Assembly (NCBI GenBank): GCA_937775205.1
Contig: CALKBX010000023.1
Coordinates: 1 to 64,000, forward strand
Direction of reading: 5' to 3'
Source: an uncultured Verrucomicrobiae bacterium
GTDB taxonomy: Bacteria > Verrucomicrobiota > Verrucomicrobiia > Limisphaerales > UBA1100
Length of the DNA: 64,000 nt
The position numbers were made by a program, and so were the translations under genes. The notes under the pieces were generated by a model, which was not told the origin of the DNA, did not search any database, and worked only from the letters and a program-made list of their open reading frames with translations. Every line of letters begins with the position of its first letter. Position 1 is the stretch's first letter. Below, one piece after another: positions 26,263-35,092 of the stretch.

Positions 26263-26841
26263 CTACTTCTTCGGCTGCACCGGCTTCTTATTTTTGTCCA
26301 CCTGCGTTTTGATGTCCACCTTCGCGGTGTTCAACAACGTGGCGGTCTTGTCGCCGAGGTTGCGCGCGATGAGGCCGCTCGGGTCGCAGCCTTTGCTGAT
26401 GGCGATGACCTTGCCGCCCTTGCCGATGAGGAAATTGCTCGGCATCGTCTTGGTGCCAAAGACGCTCCAGCTCGTCCGTTTCGGGTCGGTCGCGTAGAGC
26501 ATATTCAGCTTCTTCGTCTTCACGTACTTGGCGAACTTCTCGTCCGGCTCGGCAAAGACGGCGACCAGCCGGATGCCCTCCTTCTGGTACGCCTTGTGCA
26601 GCGCCTGGAAATACGGCAGCTCGCGGTCGCACCCGAGGCAGCCGCAGGTCAGCCGCACCAGCACCGGCCCCTTGATGGTCAGCTTGGCGAGGTCGATTTC
26701 CTTGCCGTTGGTGTCCTTGATTTTAAATGCCGGCGCGGCATCGCCCACCTTGAGGGCCTTGACTTTTTTCTTGGGTGATTCCGCGTTGGCGACCAGCGCC
26801 ACTGCGAAGGTGAGAGCGAGCGAGACAATAATTTTCTTCAT
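26263..26841 (-). CDS. Exported thioredoxin-fold protein (redoxin/AhpC-TSA-like)
   Basis: 192 residues with a signal peptide (IIVSLALTFAVALVANA). Redoxin-like start KVGDAAPAFKIKDTNGKEID and a CxxC in VRLTCGCLGCDRELPYF (C-L-G-C, preceded by another cysteine), where thioredoxins have WCxxC. Then IRLVAVFAEPDEKFAKYVKT, a cis-proline-like region KTMPSNFLIGKGGKVIAIS, and a basic tail. It probably reduces or isomerises thiols, or transfers electrons, in the periplasm; the lack of the usual Trp and the extra Cys leave the exact reaction open. Monocistronic, with a strong terminator. Confidence 0.85.
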   Translation of the reverse strand: MKKIIVSLALTFAVALVANAESPKKKVKALKVGDAAPAFKIKDTNGKEIDLAKLTIKGPVLVRLTCGCLGCDRELPYFQALHKAYQKEGIRLVAVFAEPDEKFAKYVKTKKLNMLYATDPKRTSWSVFGTKTMPSNFLIGKGGKVIAISKGCDPSGLIARNLGDKTATLLNTAKVDIKTQVDKNKKPVQPKK

Positions 26842-26945
26842 GGCAATATGGGTGGTTCAGTTGAAAAAACCCTACACCAATAGACGCGCGAGGCAAGCGC
26901 CTATTCGGGGAAATTGCCGGAACCTCCCCCGCGCCCCAGCCGGCG

Positions 26946-26973
26946 TTGACAGCTCTCCCGTGGCCTATACACT
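26946..26973 (+). promoter_or_regulatory. Sigma70-type promoter, leaderless
   Basis: TTGACA (26946-26951), 16-base spacer, TACACT (26968-26973), and 6 bases to the ATG at 26980, so the expected transcription start coincides with the start codon. Confidence 0.6.
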
Positions 26974-26979
26974 AGCGGC

Positions 26980-27835
26980 ATGCGGCAAACCCTTCTTTTA
27001 ATAGCAGCGATGGCGTTGGTGGGGTGTGGGAAGAAAACCACTCCGGCGGAACCTGTAACCAATGCCGAACCCAAGGTGGCAGCAGAGAAGCAGGAGCCAC
27101 CCAAGACCGAACCCAAGCAGGTGGGGAAGAAGCCAACACCACCCAAAGCTTTCACCAACACCTTGGGCATGAAGTTTGTGCCGGTGTCTGGGACGGACGT
27201 TCAGTTTTGCATATGGGAAACGCGGGTGAAGGATTACGCGGCGTACGCGGCGGCGAATGCGGGGGTGGATGAGAGTTGGAAAAACTTTGGCCTCGGGTTC
27301 AAGCAGGCGGACACGCATCCGGTGGTGAAGGTGAGCTGGAATGATGCGCAGGCGTTTTGTGAGTGGCTGACGAAGAAGGAGTTGGCGGAAGGGAAAATCA
27401 AGGCCGGCCAACGCTACCGGTTGCCGACGGATGCGGAGTGGAGCGTGGCGGTGGGGTTGGGCAAGGAGAAGGGAACTTCGCCCGAGGAAAAGAGCCGAGG
27501 CATCAAAGACGTGTACCCGTGGGGCAAAGGGCCGCCGCCTGTGGGGGCGGGGAATTATAATAAGTTCATGAAGTTGGACAATTTTGAGTACACTTCACCG
27601 GTGGGGAGTTTTGCATCCAACAAGGACTGGCCTGCACGATATGGGCGGCAACGTGTGGGAATGGTGCGAGGACAAGTACAGCCCAACCTTCACGCGCCGT
27701 GTGTTGCGCGGTGCGTCTTGGCTCGACGGCAATCCCGACGACCTGTTGTCGTCCAGCCGCGACAGCGGCACGCCCGGTGGTCGCTACTTCAACATCGGCT
27801 TTCGGTGTGTGTTGGTGGGTGGTTCCGGTGGGTGA
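26980..27835 (+). pseudogene. FGE/SUMF1-fold lipoprotein with one frameshift; DGR-target-like C-terminus
   Basis: Lipoprotein ([15 protein letters not shown], lipobox LVGC), Pro/Lys-rich linker to about 55, then a formylglycine-generating-enzyme-sulfatase domain (C-type-lectin fold): [54 protein letters not shown]. Near 27625 the frame shifts; the continuation [20 protein letters not shown] and RVLRGASW lies in the next frame and ends at the TGA at 27833. Repaired length is about 285 residues. Only one cysteine lies near the C-terminus (GFRCVLV), so the two-cysteine site of true formylglycine-generating enzyme is absent and sulfatase maturation is unlikely. The end of the domain has the layout of diversity-generating-retroelement variable regions. 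A single indel may be decay or a consensus error. Confidence 0.8.
27695..27835 (+). other. Candidate diversity-generating-retroelement variable region
   Basis: Codons after RVLRGASW read [28 protein letters not shown]. In C-type-lectin targets of DGRs the template has AAC/AAT codons here and the variable copy has any base where the template has A. Here the matching codons are CTC, GAC, GGC, AAT, GAC, AGC, GAC, AGC, GGC, GGT, TAC, TTC, AAC: nearly all NNC or NNT, exactly what A-to-N replacement of AAY would give. A G/C-rich stretch (27805-27832) follows, like an initiation-of-mutagenic-homing region, then a short inverted repeat GTGATC-GAC-GATCAC (27951-27965). No reverse transcriptase or template repeat was found in the window. 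Confidence 0.5.
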
Positions 27836-28062
27836 GGTTGGCTTCGTTACCTTATGGCCTTGCCCCCTTGAACCTTAGTGCTTGAACCTCAACCCTTCAA
27901 GGCGAGCGAAGCGAGGCTTTGCCCAATTCCTGGACGTGCCCGTGTGGAATGTGATCGACGATCACGTTTACATCCGACGGTGTTGTTTTTGAAAAACGAA
28001 GAGGGCAGCGACCATAGACATTTATGCCCCTTCTTTATTGGTTGCTAGCATGAAAGCTGTTT

Positions 28063-28860
28063 CTAACCGTATCGCTGATGGGCTTCCTTGGAATCGATCA
28101 ACCGCGCGCGGATTAAGCCGTCATCGAGTTTTTCCCCGTTGGGATCGATGTACACCCGGCTGGTTCGCTTGCCGGCGCCCGGGTTCAGGCCGAACACGTG
28201 GATATTGAAAATGAACGCCGGTTCGTCCTCGGCCTTGAACCAGTGCACGTTGTCCTTCTCGTCCGAAATGCTCGAGCCGGTTCCGGGGCCGAACTTGGCG
28301 TCGATCGTGGGCTTGATGATCATGTGCTTTTTCTCGTCGGTCACGCGGTCGTAATGCCGCCCGTGGAAGTTGCCTTTTAAAACCAGGAACGCGGTCGCCA
28401 TGTTGTTGTGGCCATGCGGCACGACCGAGCGGCCTTTCTTGAGCGCAAAAATCTGTTTGCCAAACACCAGCTTGTCCGGAGCCCCTTCAATCTTCGGGAA
28501 CCGCGGGCGGATGCTGCGCGCGCCGTTGTCGACCAGTTTCGTGGTCTTCGCGATGCGGTCAAAGTCGATCAGCTTAAGCAGATCCGGCAGGGCGATCTTG
28601 TTCTTTAGCAGATCCTCGATCTGGGCCTGCCACTCGACCTGTTTGATCTTCCTGCCTTTGATGTCCACCCCGATTTGGTTGACCTCATTGAGCCACTGCT
28701 TGGCCGTCAGCTTGGCGTTGGCCGCCAGGAGATTGGCCGAGCAAAGATGATCGAGCAGCGATATGGTCAGGAGCGCTTGGATGGAGCGCTTCGTAAAATC
28801 GCGCCGCGATGAAACGGCGGTGGGATTTGAGTCCTCAAGTTCGGTAATGGAAGTCTTCAT
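28063..28860 (-). CDS. Exported cupin-like protein (Tat leader)
   Basis: 265 residues. The N-terminus SSRRDFTKRSIQALLTISLL is a Tat signal. The C-terminal half carries a cupin-type metal motif, VVPHGHNNMATAFLVLKGNF followed by GRHYDRV, and a second half DNVHWFKAEDEPAFIFNIHV, so a metal-bound beta-barrel like cysteine dioxygenase or quercetinase-type cupins is probable. The middle region (LLKNKIALPDLLKLIDFDRI) is helical. It lies 57 bases downstream of the small cytochrome c gene on the same strand, forming a two-gene unit: an exported oxygenase-like cupin with an electron carrier. The actual substrate is unknown. Confidence 0.75.
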   Translation of the reverse strand: MKTSITELEDSNPTAVSSRRDFTKRSIQALLTISLLDHLCSANLLAANAKLTAKQWLNEVNQIGVDIKGRKIKQVEWQAQIEDLLKNKIALPDLLKLIDFDRIAKTTKLVDNGARSIRPRFPKIEGAPDKLVFGKQIFALKKGRSVVPHGHNNMATAFLVLKGNFHGRHYDRVTDEKKHMIIKPTIDAKFGPGTGSSISDEKDNVHWFKAEDEPAFIFNIHVFGLNPGAGKRTSRVYIDPNGEKLDDGLIRARLIDSKEAHQRYG

Positions 28861-28917
28861 GTTGGTCGAGCGATTCAGCTTCGGGATTGTCCACTGTCAA
28901 TCCGGTTTGGTCAATGA

Positions 28918-29280
28918 TTACGGCTTCGCCCCCGAGGCAATCCACTGGCGGATCCGCTCGATGTCGTCCGCGCCCGGCATCTTCCCCTCCGGCGGCATTT
29001 GCTCGTCGTGAATCATTTCAAAAAGGATGCTCTCATCCGGCTTCCCGGGAACGATGGCGGGCCCGCTTTCTCCGCCAGCCAGAATTGACTCGACCGTTCG
29101 CAGATCGAGTTCGGCCTCCTTGTGCTCAACCCCGTGGCACTCGAAACAATACTTCGCCATGATGCCCTTGATGTCCCGAGAAAAACCAAGGGGACTTTCG
29201 CCATCCGAAGATGCCTTCTTTCCACACCCCACACCCAGCACCAGGGCTAGCAAGGCTGCGAGGGTGGTGAAACAGTTCAT
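28918..29280 (-). CDS. Planctomycete-type c-type cytochrome lipoprotein
   Basis: 120 residues from ATG 29280 (a GTG at 29283 is alternative). Signal peptide with lipobox (LLALVLGVGCGKK), then the PSCyt1-type core FSRDIKGIMAKYCFECHGVE with heme motif C-F-E-C-H, LDLRTVESILAGGESGPAIV, and the distal MIHDEQMPPEGK, where Met is the likely sixth heme ligand. Such domains usually form the N-terminus of PSD1 proteins; here it is a free-standing lipoprotein. It probably passes electrons to or from the cupin protein encoded next. Confidence 0.85.
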   Translation of the reverse strand: MNCFTTLAALLALVLGVGCGKKASSDGESPLGFSRDIKGIMAKYCFECHGVEHKEAELDLRTVESILAGGESGPAIVPGKPDESILFEMIHDEQMPPEGKMPGADDIERIRQWIASGAKP

Positions 29281-29289
29281 CACGCGCCA

Positions 29290-29317
29290 CTATTACCGTT
29301 ACCACTGGGCGGGGCAA
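29290..29317 (-). promoter_or_regulatory. Candidate promoter of the cytochrome-cupin unit
   Basis: On the minus strand: TTGCCC (29312-29317), 16-base spacer, TAATAG (29290-29295), then 9 bases to the ATG at 29280. Confidence 0.5.
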
Positions 29318-29357
29318 GTGCCCGGGAAATGAAAGCTGCGGAGGGCAGGAGGCAATC

Positions 29358-29379
29358 GCCCCATCCGTCAGGGTGGGGC
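29358..29379. repeat. Intergenic hairpin
   Basis: GCCCCATCC / GGGTGGGGC arms with one mismatch and a GTCA loop, upstream of the metalloprotease. It resembles the G/C-rich palindromes scattered between genes in Verrucomicrobia. Confidence 0.45.
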
Positions 29380-29427
29380 TACATCGTTTCGGCTTGTCAG
29401 TGGCGGGTCGGCGGTTTATCAGGCGGC

Positions 29428-30621
29428 ATGCTGTTTCACCGAATGATTGTTTGCGTAGCGTTGGTTGCGGGGTTGGTTTTGCAGGCCGCGCCAAAGGTTG
29501 CCGCGCCGCCGGCCAAGGTGCGGGCGGCGTTGGGGCTCGATGTGTTTTACCAAAAGCACGTGGACGTGGGCGGGTTCTCGATTGTGTCGTCAAAAAATGT
29601 CTCGGACTACGCACTGCTGGAGGCGGCGTATCTCATCCGCCAAATGGTCGGGCCACGCGACGATATCCTGAAGGCGATGGCGAAAAATAAAGTGCGTTTT
29701 GCCATCATGGCCCATAACGAATACACCACGCAGATCCCTGAACATAGCGACCTGCAGCCGCGGCTCTACTGGAACAAGCGCGCGCGTGGTCTGGGTGCCA
29801 CGCCTGAGCGGCCGGCTGTAAGCTGTGGCGAGGAAAATCTACTGCTCTACCCGAAAGACCCCTACTCAACGGAAAACATTCTTATCCATGAACTTGCCCA
29901 CGCCATTCACCAGATGGGCTTATCGGAAACCGATCCCACCTTTGATGAGCGGCTCGAGGCCACTTATGAGGCCGCCGTGAAGCAGCGGCTCTGGAAAGGG
30001 AAATATGCCGGTCGCAACCATTACGAGTACTGGGCCGAGGGAGTGCAGTCATGGTTTGGCACCAACCGGGAAAATGATTTCGACCACAACCATGTGAACA
30101 CACGCGTTGAGCTGAAACAATACGATCCACGCCTTGCCAAGCTCGTGAAGGAAGTTTTTGGCGATGGCAAATGGCGCTATCAACGGCCGGCGGCCCGCAA
30201 ACCCGCGTCTGCGCACCTCAAGGGCTACGATGCCAAGAAGGCGCCCACCTTCGCCTGGAGTGCTCCATCAAAAACGTGGTACAAGCGATTCGAATCCGGG
30301 CTAGAGTCCCTTGCGCCGGACAACGCCTTGACGCTGCAGCTTATTTCGCCCAAGTCGGAAAATTGGCGCTCGCCGCGCACGCCTGATCGCACACGCATTT
30401 ATATCTCCAATGCCAGCACTCGTTCCATTCGTCTGGAATGGATTGATTTTACCGGCAACCCCCGTTCTTTTGGAGCCGAAATGCGCCCCACCGATCATAC
30501 TCAGCAACAAACCTACGCTGGCCACGTTTGGCGACTCGTAGACGACAAAACCAATACCGTATTGCACTACTTTGTGGCGACCAAGTCTCCGGGCAAACTG
30601 ATCTACAAACCCGCCAAATAA
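29428..30621 (+). CDS. Exported zinc metalloprotease with C-terminal VHL beta domain
   Basis: 397 residues from ATG 29428; signal peptide IVCVALVAGLVLQAAP. The zincin motif is ILIHELAHAIHQMG (HExxH with HELAH), followed by EYWAEGVQSWFGTNREN, where a downstream Glu/Asp would complete the zinc site; the overall pattern recalls anthrax lethal-factor-type or related PVC zincins. Residues about 325-397 (IYISNASTRSIRLEWIDFTG, FGAEMRPTD, YAGHVWRLVDDKTN) match the von Hippel-Lindau beta domain, a small sandwich better known in eukaryotic E3 ligases but also found in PVC bacteria, where it probably binds ligands or hydroxylated peptides. A 112-base stretch of this domain recurs 4.4 kb downstream. Confidence 0.85.
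   Translation: MLFHRMIVCVALVAGLVLQAAPKVAAPPAKVRAALGLDVFYQKHVDVGGFSIVSSKNVSDYALLEAAYLIRQMVGPRDDILKAMAKNKVRFAIMAHNEYTTQIPEHSDLQPRLYWNKRARGLGATPERPAVSCGEENLLLYPKDPYSTENILIHELAHAIHQMGLSETDPTFDERLEATYEAAVKQRLWKGKYAGRNHYEYWAEGVQSWFGTNRENDFDHNHVNTRVELKQYDPRLAKLVKEVFGDGKWRYQRPAARKPASAHLKGYDAKKAPTFAWSAPSKTWYKRFESGLESLAPDNALTLQLISPKSENWRSPRTPDRTRIYISNASTRSIRLEWIDFTGNPRSFGAEMRPTDHTQQQTYAGHVWRLVDDKTNTVLHYFVATKSPGKLIYKPAK
30491..30602 (+). repeat. Direct repeat copy 1: VHL-domain tail
   Basis: 112 bases encoding the end of the metalloprotease's VHL domain; repeated at 34897-35008 with a single mismatch (C versus T in ATTGCACTAC/ATTGTACTAC). Such identity between non-adjacent copies means a recent duplication or conversion. 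Confidence 0.95.
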
Positions 30622-30659
30622 AAGTGACTACCATCCGTCAGTGAGTTGCATTTACCTGC

Positions 30660-30953
30660 GTGCTGGTTTCCGGCGCGGTGCACGCGGTCGATTTCCAACG
30701 CGATGTGCGGCCCATCCTCGCCGGCCATTGTTTTAAGTGCCACGGCCCTGATGACAAGGCGCGCAAGGCGAAGCTGCGGCTGGATATGCGGCCGGAGCAG
30801 GATGTGCTGAAGGAGATTTTGCTGCGCATTGACCACACCACGCAACAGACCTTCGCCGGCCACGTCTGGCGCCTCATCGACGACAAGACCAACCGCGCGC
30901 TGCACTACTTCATCGCCCCCAAGGCGCTGGGGAAGTTGATTCTCAAGAATTAA
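30660..30953 (+). CDS. Chimeric mini-ORF: PSCyt1 heme head fused to VHL tail
   Basis: 97 residues from GTG 30660. The first half is the start of a PSD1-type protein ([20 protein letters not shown] with heme motif C-F-K-C-H, then [13 protein letters not shown]). The second half ([20 protein letters not shown] to the end) is the last two-thirds of a VHL beta domain, diverged from the neighbouring protease copy. Neither half is complete: the PSCyt1 lacks its Met-ligand region and the VHL lacks its first strands. It looks like a deletion product between duplicated genes. No signal cleavage site is obvious. It could be expressed but is probably debris. Confidence 0.55.
   Translation: MLVSGAVHAVDFQRDVRPILAGHCFKCHGPDDKARKAKLRLDMRPEQDVLKEILLRIDHTTQQTFAGHVWRLIDDKTNRALHYFIAPKALGKLILKN
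30727..30769 (+). repeat. Direct repeat: PSCyt1 heme-motif segment (copies 30727-30769 and 35193-35235)
   Basis: 43 identical bases around the codons for [14 protein letters not shown] occur here and at 35193-35235, with diverged flanks. Together with the VHL-tail repeats they mark the borders of a duplicated block. Confidence 0.9.
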
Positions 30954-31001
30954 GTTGGCTTGCTCATCGGGCCGAAATTCGGGAACATCACCCCACACAA
31001 A

Positions 31002-33316
31002 ATGAGAATCTTTTGGAGCTTAATTTTTCTGGGAGGAGTGGCAGCGACACTGTCCGCGGCACCCGTTGACTTCGCGCGTGAAGTGCTGCCGATTCTTTCC
31101 AACAAATGCTTCGTCTGCCACGGGCCGGATGGGGAGGAGAAAAAGGTGCTGCGGCTGGACTCCTTTCAGGAGGCGACGCGCGACCTCGGCTGGATACACG
31201 GCCATCGACCCAAAGCAACCGAACGAAAGTGAGTTGCTCATGTGCGCCTGCACGACAAGGAGGAGCCGATGCCGCCGCGCAAGGCGGAGAAGCAGTTGAC
31301 AGCGGCCGAGCGCGATGTCCTGACGCGTTGGGTGAAAGGGCGGCGGGAAGTACGCGAAGCACTGGGCGTTCGTCCCGCCGAAAGAAGCTGCGGCCGGACT
31401 GGACGGGCAATGCGGTGGATGCGTTGGTGGGGCGGCAGCTGAATGCGCAGGGGGTTAAATTCGCGCCGGAGGCGGACAAGGCGACGCTGGCGCGGCGGGT
31501 GGCGTTGGTGCTCACAGGGCTTCCGCCGGAGCTCCGCGTTGTTGGAAAAATTCTTAGCGAACAAGAAACCAGACGCGTACGAGCGACTGGTCGATGCGCT
31601 GCTGGCGAGCCCGCACTACGGCGAGCATCAGGCGCGGTATTGGCTGGACGCGGTGCGCTACGGCGACACGCATGGGCTGCACCTCGACAACAAACGCGCC
31701 ATTTATCCGTACCGCGACTGGGTGGTGCGTGCGTTTAATAGCAATCAGCCGCTGGACGAATTCATTACGTGGCAATTGGCCGGTGACCTGTTGCCTAAGC
31801 CGACGCTTGCGCAGCTGGTGGCTACCGGCTTTGTGCGCATGAATCCTTCTACGGCCGAAGGCGGCGCGATTCCAGCAGAGTTTCAGGCGAAGAATAATTT
31901 TGATCGTGTCGAGACGTTGGGCACCGCGCTACTCGGCATGTCGCCTCACCTGTGCGCGCTGCCATACGCACAAGTATGATCCGATTCCGCAGGTGGAGTA
32001 CTATAGCATGATGGCGTTTTTCAACAGCACTGCCGAGTCCTCGATGGATGGTAATCGCTACGAATATGGCCCCACGGTGAAGGCACCGGCGGACATCGCG
32101 GCGTGGGAAAAGTGGGAGGCGATCAATGCTCGGCACGTGAGCCTCACGAAACAGGCAGGAAAAAATACGGATCTAAAACCCGAGGTGGACGCGCTCGCAA
32201 AACAGATCGCCGATTTGAAAAAAAAGTTTGTATCCACGCTTGTGGCACGCGATTTGCCCAAGCCGCGCCAGATGAAACTGCTCGAGCGCGGCGAATACAA
32301 TCTGCCGAAGGGCGAACCATTGCAGCCTGGGGTGTTCGCGGTGATGGGCGCGTTACACAAGGATGCGCCGGCCAATCGCCTCGGGCTCGCGCAATGGCTC
32401 ACGGCGCGCGGGCATCCGCTCGTGTCGCGCGTACTTATCAACCGCGTGTGGCAGCGCACCTTCGGCGAAGGGCTCGTGCGCACGCCGGCGGATTTCGGCT
32501 TGCAGGGCGAGCAGCCGACGCATCCGGAACTGCTAGACTGGCTGGCGGTGGATTTGCAGGATCGCGATTGGAACCTCAAGGCGATGCTGCGGCTGATGGT
32601 CACCAGCCGCACGTTCAAACAAAGCTCGGCGTATCGCGGACAGGTCGATGACCCCGAGAACCGTCTGTGGGCGCGCGGGCCCAGTCATCGGCTGGACGCG
32701 GAGGCACTGCGCGACGTGGCGCTATGGGCGAGCCGTTTGCTCGATAGCTCAATGGGCGGCGAGGGCGTGAAGCCTTATCAGCCCGGTGGTCTGTGGAAGG
32801 CGCTGATGCATCCGGGTAGCAACACGAAAAATTATGTGACCGACAAGGGCGCGCGCCAGTATCGCCGCAGCCTTTATGTGTACTGGAAGCGTACAAGTCC
32901 GCACCCAATGATGACGCTCTTCGACGCGCCGAGCCGCGAGAGCAGTTGCGTGAAACGCTCGCGCACAAGCACGCCCTACGCAATCGCTGGCGTTGCTCAA
33001 TGAAAAACAACGCGTGGAGATGGGGCGCATGCTTGGGCAACGGTTGCTACAAGAGGCGAAGGATGACGCGGGCCGCTTGAACCTGCTCTTCACGCTGGTG
33101 GCCAGCCGCAAGCCGAATGTTGCTGAACGCGTCGCATGCATGAATCTTTTCAGCAAATTAAAAAAGCGTTACGCGGGAAACGCGAAGGACGCGGAGGCGT
33201 ATTTGTCCATCGGCGATTCGCCGCGGGACATAAAACTGAATGCTGCCGAGCACGCGGCGTGGTCGCAACTGGCCATCACTGTGCTAGCCAGCGACGTGGC
33301 TCTTTGGGTTTATTAA
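31002..33316 (+). pseudogene. PSD1 gene (PSCyt1-DUF1549-DUF1553) with at least seven frameshifts
   Basis: Reading across frames gives a nearly full-length PSD1 protein: signal peptide IFWSLIFLGGVAATLSA, PSCyt1 heme motif C-F-V-C-H, MPPRKAEKQLTAAERDVL, DUF1549 ([39 protein letters not shown]), a second heme-like [11 protein letters not shown], and DUF1553 (NRVWQRTFGEGLVRTPADFG, RRSLYVYWKRTSPHPMMTLF). The frame changes near 31195, 31240, twice between 31335 and 31385, 31540, 31955 and 32985. The conserved motifs themselves are not eroded and few stops have accumulated. The stop overlaps the region of the DUF1501 ribosome site downstream. PSD1 proteins are exported heme-containing partners of DUF1501 proteins; their reaction is unknown. 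Confidence 0.85.
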
Positions 33317-33332
33317 TTTGGAAGGAATGATG

Positions 33333-34823
33333 ATGAACGACTTGTTTCATGAAACGGAATTGATGATGACACGCCGGCAATTGTTCGGGCGCTCGGCGCT
33401 CGGGCTTGGCACGGCGGCGATGGCGGGGCTGATGGGGCGCGATTCGCTGGGCGCGGATTCGAAGAACGGGATGCACCATCCGGCCAAGGCGAAGCGAGTG
33501 ATTTACCTTTTCATGAGTGGCGGGCCATCACATCTGGATTTGTGGGATTACAAGCCGAAGATGCGCGAGATGTATGGCAAGGATTTGCCAAAGGAAGTGC
33601 GCGATGGTCAACGCATCACGGGTATGACCTCGCGGCAAAAGACGCTGCCGGTGTGCCCGACAAAATACAAGTTCACCAAGCAGGAAAACAACGCCGACGG
33701 CGTGTGGGTGAGCGAGTTGCTGCCGCACACGGCGACTGTGGCCAAGGAATTGTGCGTGGTGCACACGGCGTTTACCGAGGCGATTAATCATGACCCGGCG
33801 ATTACGTACATCCAGTCGGGCAGCCAAATCCCCGGCCGGCCGAGCCTTGGCGCGTGGCTAAGCTACGGTCTCGGCAGCATGAACGAAAATCTGCCGAACT
33901 ATGTGGTAATGCACGCGCGGACGAAGCACCCGGAGCAGAGCCTGTTTGGCCGCCTGTGGGGCTCGGGCTTCATGTCGTCGCAACATCAGGGAGTATTACT
34001 GCGCAGCCAGGGCGATCCGGTATTGTATCTGAATAACCCCGCCGGCGTGACGCGCGGTGACCGGCGTGCACAGCTCGATGCGCTCACCGCTCTGAATCAG
34101 GCGCAGCACAAACGCTTTGCCGACCCTTCGATGTTGGGGCGCATCAAGCAACACGAGATGGCCTATCGCATGCAGGCATCAGTGCCGGAATTGATGGATT
34201 TGAGCAAGGAACCCGACTCGACTTTCAAGCTCTATGGTAATGATGCCAAGACGCCTGGCACGTTTGCAGCGTGCTGCTTGAACGCTCGCCGACTGGCAGA
34301 GCGCGGCGTGCGCAACATCCAGATTTTCCATCGCGGCTGGGACGCCCATGGCAACCTCGCCGGCGAGCACGGCAACCAATGTAAAGATGTTGATCAAGGC
34401 AGTGCCGCGCTTATCAGGGATTTAAAAAACCGTGGCCTGCTCGACGACACATTGGTGGTGTGGGGTGGTGAGTTTGGCCGCACGCCGTATTGCCAGGGCA
34501 AACTGGGTAAGGACAATTACGGGCGTGACCATCACCCTCGCTGCTTCTCCGTCTGGATGGCCGGCGGCGGCATTAAGCCCGGCATCACCTATGGCCGAAC
34601 CGACGATTATGGCTATAACATTGCCGACGCCGATGGAAACATGCTCAAGCCGCAGCCACAAAAGGACAAGTGGACGCCGGGCACCATGCACATCCACGAC
34701 CTCAACGCCACCATCCTGCATCAGTTGGGCATCGATCACCACAAACTAACCTATCGCTATCAAGGCCGTGACTTCCGCCTCACCGACGTCCACGGCCACG
34801 TGGTCAAGGACATCATCGCGTGA
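33333..34823 (+). CDS. DUF1501 protein, Tat-exported (intact, beside broken PSD1)
   Basis: 496 residues. The Shine-Dalgarno GGAAGG at 33320-33325 is followed by three ATGs (33327, 33330, 33333); 33333 has the best spacing of 7. Tat leader [20 protein letters not shown]. Core blocks: [116 protein letters not shown]. The frame is undisturbed over 1.5 kb although the adjoining PSD1 genes on both sides are full of indels. Expected partner: the PSD1 protein encoded just upstream, if that is functional. Confidence 0.92.
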   Translation: MNDLFHETELMMTRRQLFGRSALGLGTAAMAGLMGRDSLGADSKNGMHHPAKAKRVIYLFMSGGPSHLDLWDYKPKMREMYGKDLPKEVRDGQRITGMTSRQKTLPVCPTKYKFTKQENNADGVWVSELLPHTATVAKELCVVHTAFTEAINHDPAITYIQSGSQIPGRPSLGAWLSYGLGSMNENLPNYVVMHARTKHPEQSLFGRLWGSGFMSSQHQGVLLRSQGDPVLYLNNPAGVTRGDRRAQLDALTALNQAQHKRFADPSMLGRIKQHEMAYRMQASVPELMDLSKEPDSTFKLYGNDAKTPGTFAACCLNARRLAERGVRNIQIFHRGWDAHGNLAGEHGNQCKDVDQGSAALIRDLKNRGLLDDTLVVWGGEFGRTPYCQGKLGKDNYGRDHHPRCFSVWMAGGGIKPGITYGRTDDYGYNIADADGNMLKPQPQKDKWTPGTMHIHDLNATILHQLGIDHHKLTYRYQGRDFRLTDVHGHVVKDIIA

Positions 34824-34896
34824 AGCTCGGCTTTGCCACGGCAATTCTTCCGGAGCTGTGGCTGGTTACGACTGCATTGAGGTGATATGCTGGCCG

Positions 34897-35008
34897 CCGA
34901 TCATACTCAGCAACAAACCTACGCTGGCCACGTTTGGCGACTCGTAGACGACAAAACCAATACCGTATTGTACTACTTTGTGGCGACCAAGTCTCCGGGC
35001 AAACTGAT
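34897..35008 (+). repeat. Direct repeat copy 2: VHL-domain tail
   Basis: Second copy of the 30491-30602 segment (111 of 112 bases). It is not part of a gene here: the preceding DUF1501 stops at 34823 and there is no zincin upstream; the frame ends at a TGA at 35026. About 75 bases of unrelated sequence (34824-34896) separate it from the DUF1501 stop, and a PSCyt1 head follows, reproducing the order seen at 30.6 kb. Confidence 0.95.
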
Positions 35009-35092
35009 TTATAAAGCCCGGAAGTGAAAAAATCTGTCCAGATCCCCTAACGGCGGGAGTGATAGTTCAATGAAGGATAATCAAACTTTTTA

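Noticed and set aside
26980-27835. Formylglycine-generating enzyme that would activate the sulfatases
   Set aside because: The fold matches but the two active-site cysteines near the C-terminus are absent (only GFRC remains), and it is a lipoprotein with a DGR-like end; sulfatase maturation cannot be assigned to it.
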